From assembly GCA_013339765.2 (NCBI GenBank), contig JABSTR010001236.1:1-64000 (forward strand): a stretch of DNA of 64,000 bases. Direction: 5' to 3'. Within the stretch, counting starts at the first letter, position 1. The number at the start of each line of letters is the position of its first letter. The position numbers were made by a program, and so were the translations under genes. Positions 33,875-42,800 of the stretch are shown piece by piece. Below the pieces are notes generated by a model. The model did not search any database and was not told the DNA's origin. It was given only the letters and a program-made list of their open reading frames with translations. The DNA is from Haemaphysalis longicornis (lineage: Eukaryota; Arthropoda; Arachnida; Ixodida; Ixodidae).

Positions 33875-36800
33875 ATGTGGTAACTTGCGCTGCAATAATT
33901 AAGAACTGCGGACAATCCCTTGTAATGGCTATGTGCCATCGGTCATCGCCATGTTGCTAGCAGACAACCAGCCGCTCGTGTGAACGAAGAAGAAGCTCGG
34001 TCTGCACGGCTTTGGGTGTGACCGTTCGTCGGCTCTCTCGCTCTCTGTGGTTCTGGACCTCTGCGACCGTCTGCATCTACCAGCCAATAAACCCCCTTTC
34101 ATTTTGGTGGAGGTTGCGGTTCTTCAGCTACGCCCGTCTGGGTTCTTGAAGCCATCCCCTCAAGTCTCAAGTATCGCATCGGTCCGCGTCGGTCGGCGTC
34201 CCTTACCAAGCCCTGGAACTACGCAGCCGCACCATACCAACGGCCATGCCTGGCGGTAACGACACGCCCCATATGCCTCCGAGCCCAGCTATCATCTGCG
34301 CTGGCGCTCTCCGTGAACGTGAACCTGCCAAGTTCAACGGCAATGAGGAGCAAGACGTTGAGGACTGGTTGGCGTCCTTCGAACGTGTGAGTACGCATAA
34401 CAGATGGGATGACGCCATGAAACTCAATAACGTCAGCTTTTCTTTCACCGGTCTCGCCGAAGTGTGGTTCAACAACCACGGATCCGGCATAACCGCGTGG
34501 CCGGCCTTCAAGACGGAATTAATTGCTGCTTTTGGCCGTCCCGCTGTGCGGAAACTGCTCGCCGAACAACGCTTGCACGGCCGCGTCCAGAAGACCGGCG
34601 AGACGTTCACGAGCTACATCGAGGATGTTTTGGACCTCTGCAAGCGTCTGAATCCATCTATGACAGACCCTGAGAAAATCAAGCACGTCATGAAAGGCAT
34701 CGACGAGGGTGCCTTCCAGATGCTCTTGGCGAGAGGCCCGGGCTCCATTGCTGAGCTGGTGAACCTTTGCCAGAGTTACGACGAGCTTCGTCGACAGCGA
34801 GTGAGCACACGACGCACCTCTGTCCAAGACGAGGCCATAGCGAGCTTGGTCCGTGACCCCGACAACTCTTCTCTGCTGTTGCAGATCAAGCAGATAGTGC
34901 GGGAAGAAGTCGCCCGTCAGCTCTCCCTGCTGCCATACACCCCGGAGCCTTCGTCTACTTTGGCGCCAACACTCCGCAGTGTAATTCAAGAGCAAGTTGC
35001 TGACGCCATTTCGCCGACTCCCACTGCGCCTCCTCGCCATAACTTGACCGTTACCACCCCGCTGCCGTATGCCGAAAGCGTCGCAAGGACTCCGGTACCG
35101 ATCGTCACGTACGCTGACGCCGTGGGTGTCCCCCCTCAGCGGGTCCCCATGTCTTACCAACACCCTGTACCGATGAGGCCGCCGCCCGTGTCTCGGCCTC
35201 CGCCGCAATCCAGTAGTGCCTGGCGAACGTGGGACAACCGTCCCATCTGTTTCAATTGCCGCTGTGCCGGACATGTCGCCCGATACTGCCGCCGACGCCT
35301 GACGCCCACCAACGACGATATCGGGGCCCCTAGTTATGGCCCTCGCAGCCAATCGCCACGCGAAGTCTCCTACAGGTCCGACTTCAACGCTGCACCTTCT
35401 GACTCCCGCACTTTCGCTACCCGTCGCTCGTCCTCCCCTCGTCGTCGGTCTCTTTCTCCCATGCGCCGCCGACCAACCGTTACCGAAGAGGAAAACTAGT
35501 TGACGCAGTTCAGGAGGCAAGAACTGCGTTACCAGCGAACTGTCCAAGGCCTCATTTTTCGCCCTCAAATGTTATAGACGTATTTGTGGAAGATCGACGT
35601 GCATTGGCGTTAGTCGACACGGGCGCTGCCGTTTCAGTTATTCATGCCGACCTTTGCCGTGAACTTAGAAAAGTGACGACGCCGTTGGATGGCTTTGCCC
35701 TACGTACTGCAAACGCACAGCACGTCCATGCGTCTGCAGCGTGCACGGCGCGAGTGACGATCCAGGATGTTTTGTACATTGTAGAGTTCATCGTGCTTCC
35801 TACTTGTTCCCATGACCTCATATTGGGTTGGGATTTTCTCGCTCGTCACCACGCCGTCATCGATTGTGCGCGTGCGGAAGTTGAATTTGCACCAGATTGC
35901 GACCCGCACCATAATGAGGCAACTGCTGCTAAATTGGTCGTCAGCGAAGATGCAAAAATTTCGCCGCACTGCTCGGTTTCCGTGCCCCTGTGCTGTGCGT
36001 GCACTGCTGACACAACCGTGCTTTTTACGCCGTCCGACCTCTTCATCCGACGGAGACGTCTTCCGCTGCCGTCCGCTCTGTTAACGACCCATGCTGGTAC
36101 GAGCCGCATGATTGTTAGTAACTGGTCCTCGGATGAAATTTCGCTGCTACAGGGCGAGACTATCGGGTGGATTGAGCCTGTCGAGCCAAGTGCTGTCATC
36201 GATGTTCCCGACGATACTCCCATTATCACTCATGTCGCGGAATTGAGTGCTACATCCGAAGCAGAGGTTTTGCCATCCGACGTTTTCAATCAGGCTATCG
36301 ATGGAGATCTCACGCCCACACAACGAGATCAACTGCTGGCCCTCCTCCATCGGTTTCGCTTGTCTTTTGACTGCTTGAAGGCTCCGCTAAGTCAAACATC
36401 AACAGTCGAACACACGATTGACACTGGCTCGCACCCGCCGCTACGACAACGACCTTATCGCGTTTCCCACAAAGAACGACGTACCATCGATGAAAACGTG
36501 GACGAGATGCTTGAGCGAGGCGTCATTAGGCCCTCCAACAGTCCCTGGGCGTCTCCCGTAGTCCTTGTGACCAAGAAGGACGGTTCGATACGCTTTTGCG
36601 TCGACTATCGGCGCCTCAATAAGATAACTAGAAAGGATGTATACCCTCTCCCGCGTATAGATGACGCCCTCGACTGTCTGCAGGGTGCCGAATATTTCTC
36701 GTCGCTCGACTTGCGCTCCGGGTACTGGCAGGTACCTATGGCCGAGGCTGATCGCGCAAAGACGGCTTTCATAACACCTGACGGCCTGTATGAGTTTAAT

Positions 36801-39309
36801 GTGATGCCGTTCGGCCTTTGTAATGCGCCTGCCACTTTCGAGCGCATGATGGACAGCATTTTGCGCAAACTAAAATGGAAAGCATGCCTGTGCTACCTTG
36901 ACGACATCGTCGTTTTTTCTCCGGATTTCGAGACACATCTACGCCGATTAGAACAAGTTTTAACTTGTCTTGCCGACGCAAAGCTGCAGCTCAACCTCAA
37001 GAAATGTCGCTTCGCCGCTCGCAAGCTCACTATTTTGGGCCACGTCGTTTCGAAGGATGGAGTTCTACCCGACACGTCTAAGCTGAAGGCAGTTGCGGAG
37101 TTCCCGAAGCCGACATCTATGAAGGCCCTCAGGAGCTTCCTCGGACTGTGTTCTTACTTCAGGCGCTTCGTCCGCAACTTTGCGACCATCGTTGCACCAT
37201 TGACGCAGCTTCTGTCCGGTACCTCTAAAGACCTCACTTCGTGGTCCCCTGCTTGTGAAAACGCGTTCACGACATTGCGGAAGCTTCTTACGTCGCCACC
37301 TATCCTGCGGCATTTCGACCCGAACGCCCCCACTGAGGTTCACACTGATGCCAGCGGCGTTGGCCTTGGGGCTGTGCTTGCTCAGCGAAAATCGGGCTTT
37401 GACGAGTACGTTGTCGCCTACGCTAGCCGTACCCTTACAAAGGCAGAGGCAAACTACTCCGTCACGGAAAAAGAGTGTTTGGCCATAGTTTGGGCACTAG
37501 ATAAGTTCCGACCTTACTTGTACGGCCGCCCTTTCGACGTCGTCACAGACCATCATGCGCTATGCTGGTTGTCTACACTAAAAGATCCGTCTGGACGGCT
37601 AGCTCGCTGGGCTTTACGGCTACAAGAGTACGACATACGTGTCATATATCGGTCTGGCCGCAAACATTCCGACGCTGATGCCTTATCCCGTTCTCCAGTG
37701 TCACCAGAGAATGCCTGCATCCTGCCTGACGACGCTGTTGTGTCCCCTCTCTCTTTCACTGACATGCCCTCTGAACAACGCAAGGACCCATGGATTGCTT
37801 CGCTCATCTCCTTGCTCTCGGACGTCTCCCGTACTGAACAACCTCGGGCCCTGCGCAGACAAGCTATGCATTTCATGCTTCGTGACGGGTTGCTTTACCG
37901 GCGGAATTACCTCAACGAAGGGCGGAAGTGGCTGCTCGTAATTCCTAGGCACCTTCGCACCGACATTTGCGCATCGCTTCATGCCGACCCCACGTGTGCC
38001 CACGCTGGCTTGTTAAAAACATACCACCGTGTCCGTCTCCGCTATTACTGGCGCGGCATGTACACCTTTGTGCGCAAGTACGTTAGGTCATGCACTACCT
38101 GCCAGCGTCGCAAGTCTTCGCCTTCCAGCTCGGTGGGTCCACTGCAGCCGCTTCCTTGCCCGGAGAAACCATTTGACCGTGTTGGTATAGACCTGTATGG
38201 ACCTTTGCCCAACACAGTCTCCGGCAACCGATGGGTTATCGTCGCCGTCGATCACCTGACGCGCTATGCCGAAACTGCGGCTCTGCCTGCCGCCACAGCA
38301 CGAGACGTCGCCTCTTTCATCATACGGCGCTTCATTCTGCGGCATGGGGCGCCTCGTGAGCTCCTCAGCGACAGGGGACGTGTGTTTCTGTCAGACGTCA
38401 TTCGTGCCCTCCTCGCTGAGTGCCGTGTTGTCCATCGAACAAGTACAGCGTACCATCCGCAGACAAACGGCCTCACTGAGCGCTTCAACCGCACCCTCGG
38501 CGACATGCTGTCGATGTACATCTCAGCGGATCACGACGACTGGGACCTTGTGCTGCCCTACGTGACCTATGCGTACAATACAGCCATTCAGGCCACAACA
38601 GGTTTCTCGCCCTTTTTCCTCCTGTATGGTCGCGAGCCGTCATGTACCCTCGATACGGTTCTCCCCTACCGACCGGATCGCTCCGAGTGCTCCCCAGCTT
38701 CAGAAGCTGCCAAGTACGCGGAAGAATGCCGCCAGCTTGCAAGGTCCTTTACGACTGAAGATCAGTTGCATCAAAAATCTCGGCACGACGACACAGCTAC
38801 CCACCCGACGTATTCTCCAGGATCTTTGGTGTGGCTGTGGATTCCCTCCACCACACCAGGATTGTGTAGCAAGCTTCTTTCTCGGTTTCACGGACCCTAC
38901 CGTGTCCTCGAACGGACGTCACCGGTGAACTACGTCATAGAGCCCATGACACCTTCCTCAGACCTCCGTCGCCGCGGGAAGGAGACTGTTCATGTCCAGC
39001 GTTTGAAGCCGTATTATGATCCCCTAGTGTCGTGTGCCCCGTGACACGCCAGGATGGCGCTTTATTCCCCGGGGGGTAGTTGTAATGTGGTAACTTGCGC
39101 TGCAATAATTAAGAACTGCGGACAATCCCTTGTAATGGCTATGTGCCATCGGTCATCGCCATGTTGCTAGCAGACAACCAGCCGCTCGTGTGAACGAAGA
39201 AGAAGCTCGGTCTGCACGGCTTTGGGTGTGACCGTTCGTCGGCTCTCTCGCTCTCTGTGGTTCTGGACCTCTGCGACCGTCTGCATCTACCAGCCAATAA
39301 ACCCCCTTT

Positions 39310-39389
<80 letters not shown>

Positions 39390-39803
39390 TTGATCACACG
39401 TTGGCATGGTGGTGTCTGGCGGGTAAGCTTGGAACGGAGATTCCAGTAGTAGTAGTAGTACTAGTAGTAGTATACTCGGTTACAACTCAAGAACGGCACC
39501 ACCTTATGTAGCGTATCACTCCGTCAAAGCACCGGACCCGTGACGTCAGTGCGCGCGCGTTTTGAAAGGGGTTTGCTATGAATGCGTGATATCGTCTGCC
39601 TTGTCTCACGCAGTTTGTTTGTCGTCACTGGAGTTGTTTATAAGCATATTAAGTCCAAAAAATCACGGGAACGGCTCACGCCATGTTCAAAATATTCCCG
39701 GTAACGCCCTACTTGCGCCGCGCGGAGAAACATGCGGCTACGGTGATAAGGCACAGCGGCAACTTCGGGTGCCGTTCTTAAGTTGTCACCGAGTATAGTA
39801 GTA

Positions 39804-39855
<52 letters not shown>

Positions 39856-42800
39856 AAAACGTTTATTAGAGCCAAGGGGGAACGGAAAAGGGTGGTGGTG
39901 AGACGACGGTAGTACAAGATGCCTCTTGACCGGGCCGACTCGATGGCCCGAGAAACCAAGGCCGCGCTTACAAAAAACGGCCCGGGAGCTGCAATTCCAA
40001 GTCGGAATAGCGCGCGTGTCCCAAGGCATGGATAAATCTCACGCTTGGTTAAATCTTATTTTTGCATGGGCTCCCTACAAAGTTTAGTTCTTACTTTGCG
40101 ACTAACGTAAGTCCACAGGAACTCACATTGCGGGAAACATTTAAGTGAAAGGTGATTAGGAACACATACGGCGTTTGCACATTTACAAACTTTGTAAAAC
40201 CACAGCACGGTCAGTGCAGTATAAAATGGAAAGTGTGCCAGAAGAAGGGAGGACTTCCATCCAAGAAAGAATGCACGTTTTGTTTGCACGCATAGTGCAA
40301 ACAAATCGGTCTTTTCGAACAACGTAAATAGGATTTTGTCAGCTGCGTTCATTTATTTTTTGATCAGCTCGAATTTTTACAATAATCACATAATTATTCG
40401 TCTCGCCTACGATTATTGCATTTGTTTGCATTTTTTAGATAAGCTACTTGTCAACAATTGGCGGAGCATCGGCACAAGACTGCGTCCGTCACATTATGAG
40501 GCGCACAATGATGGACAACTTCGCTCAAGAGTTTTGTCGGACTGGGAGGATAGGAAAACGCCCATTTCTTGCCCTTCAACTCCTGGAATCCATCATAGGT
40601 AAGTTCATTTCTAAAACAGTTCGATATGCGGGATTCCTTGCGTGAATTGGTTGTTGCACTTGCGTGTAAATGTTATAAACCGAAGTAATATTCTGCCTTA
40701 TTTTATTTTTTTAAATGCGGCGCCAGCATATTGACGGGCATATCTGTCACTAAAGAATTAGGAAAGTTGGCATTTACAGACGCATTCCAAAGCCTGTAAG
40801 CGACGCGTGTGTTGCTTTTTCAGGAGTCAGTATCTTGGTCAGAAACTCCCTAGGGTCGGGACCAAACGGCACCTGAACTCTGCAAGGGCGTACCGCATGA
40901 ATGAGCGAACGACCACCTAAGTAACGTCCACCACTTTCCGAGATGAAACTATTAAGACACCATAATGGGCGGTGCACAAAAATCTGCAGAAATTCAAGAA
41001 ATTGTCTAGTGTACCATAAATATCCTTATGCCTCTTGTCTAGAGTTTGAGTTATTTATTCATATTTGGCTATGAGTAGCCAAAGACATTTTGTTACTTTG
41101 TTTTTAAGTTCTCTTTTCTTTCTTTTCGCCAGTGATATGTAACATTATAGCCTTTACTTTGCCACCGCTGTACTTTTCCGAAGATGCAAGGCGTTGTGCA
41201 GGGTTGGTCCGTTTTCGTTGTTCTTTATTCATGTTTCCATCGTTCTTTTCCGAGCTTTTTAAGTTTAGTCTCAGTTTTTTGGAGTCCATGTATATGATGC
41301 ATATTTTTTTATTTCGTCAGTAGATTTCAGTAAAGCTTTTATTTTTCTACTTTCTTATACTGTGGCTTTTATAAAATCTTTTCGACCAATTATCTCCATT
41401 TACGCTATTAGTATAATGGCTGAATGCGTTATTTCCTGGAGTTATGCATTTTTGTGGAATGCAGGCGCTACACTGTTGGCTCTTTTTCGCTATTTTTTAT
41501 TCGTAGTTCGAACGTCCTTTTGCGGGCTTTGCCGTTTAGCCCAGTTTGTGGGGGAGATTTGTAAGATACATATGTTTGATTTCGTTAGATAGTGTTTGTG
41601 AAATTTTATTTGCAGTATTTTTGTTATTTTTTTTGGTTTTTAAAATTCTGTTAGACCATTGATCTCCATCTAAGCAATGATAACCATTAAATGTATTGCT
41701 TTCGCCACCACTGAATGTTTATGCGAATGCAAGGTCCTCGATGCATTGGGATGGGGGGGGGTACTCGGCAAAGAATGCTACGCACTAAAAATGAATGTCT
41801 TCAAAAGCCCCGAGCGTGTAAAATGCCGTGCGACATAGACGGGATTGCCTGGTTGCTTTTCGCTTATGCTAGAATTATCTGTTTGGGGGAATCTCTGTCA
41901 ATGAAACTATAGTTCATGGTAGCGCTCATCCCATCTGTCCGTGTATCAATGCTTAGCCCCTCAACCAAACTTAGGTGTTTTCAGCAACTTGCCCAACAGA
42001 AAACGCTTGTACTCTCTTAGGGGGGATGGATAGCAAGTGTCCAAATATGTCTCCGGCTAACTTCGCTGCTTTTTGAACAATCGGCTTGAAATTTGGGAGG
42101 GTGTGTAAACTAAATCCCCACTAAGCGTGTGCGAAATTTCATGGGGAAATATTTAACAGTTCTTAAAATAAAAATCCCGAGTTTTTAGCTTTTTTTCTCC
42201 GCTTAAGGAACATTTTCAGAAATATTTTTGCAGGTACAGGGCTGAAACATTTTCTATATGTGTTACATGCCTCAGGCTTTCTTCTGAACCAAAATAATAA
42301 TGGTGGCTATAACCGTTAATTTTTTAAAAATATTAGTGAGCACAAACACAAATTTTATTGACTTTTGAGGGAAAAAAGTGTGAATAAAAGAAATGTTGGT
42401 GAGAAGATGGTTATTCTCGTTCAGAATGGGCTTATATCATTGATAAAGAATTCACAAAAAATGGTTTCGGAAGCTTAATAGTTTTCTAAGCAGAAATGAT
42501 GTTTTGAGAAATCGCACTTCAAACTTCTGGTTTCATTTTTTCAAATTGTCGCATTCTGCGATGATTCTGAGAAAACCTAAGCACAGTGGACTTCAGGCTT
42601 AAAGGATTCCGCGAATATGTCGTAAAAGAAACCAATTACGTTTCGCACTGCCTGTGCAGTGCTTTTTCAACTAATGCAGCGCCATTGCGGCATAGAGCGA
42701 ACTACAGAAAGAAAAATAAACGTTATCACACGTTTTTAAAGAAACAATAACCATATAGATACCGCTGTGTGTGAAAACGAATATTGCAGTGACTAGGCGG

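Larger units (their letters stand above)
33871..39311 (+). mobile_element. Ty3/gypsy retrotransposon B, intact, LTRs identical
   Basis: Complete element of 5,441 bp. LTRs 33871-34101 and 39081-39311 (231 bp, TG...CA) show no difference by eye. The region after the 5' LTR begins TTTTGGTGGAGGTTGCGG (primer binding) and the polypurine tract GGGGGGTAGT precedes the 3' LTR. Gag and Pol are uninterrupted, and every catalytic residue I can check is present. Identical LTRs imply a very recent insertion, and the element may still be mobile. It lies in the same orientation as the DUF4806 gene, in its fourth intron, within a (TA)n tract. A 5-base ATATA duplication fits but cannot be proven inside the tract. 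Confidence 0.96.

Noticed and set aside
34519..35568. 349-codon minus-strand ORF antisense to gag of element B
   Set aside because: Composition mirrors the GC-rich gag codons; no start context or domain, and gag on the other strand is unambiguous.
39257..39449. Long Tyr-Ile repeat ORFs
   Set aside because: Translation of the (TA)n microsatellite.
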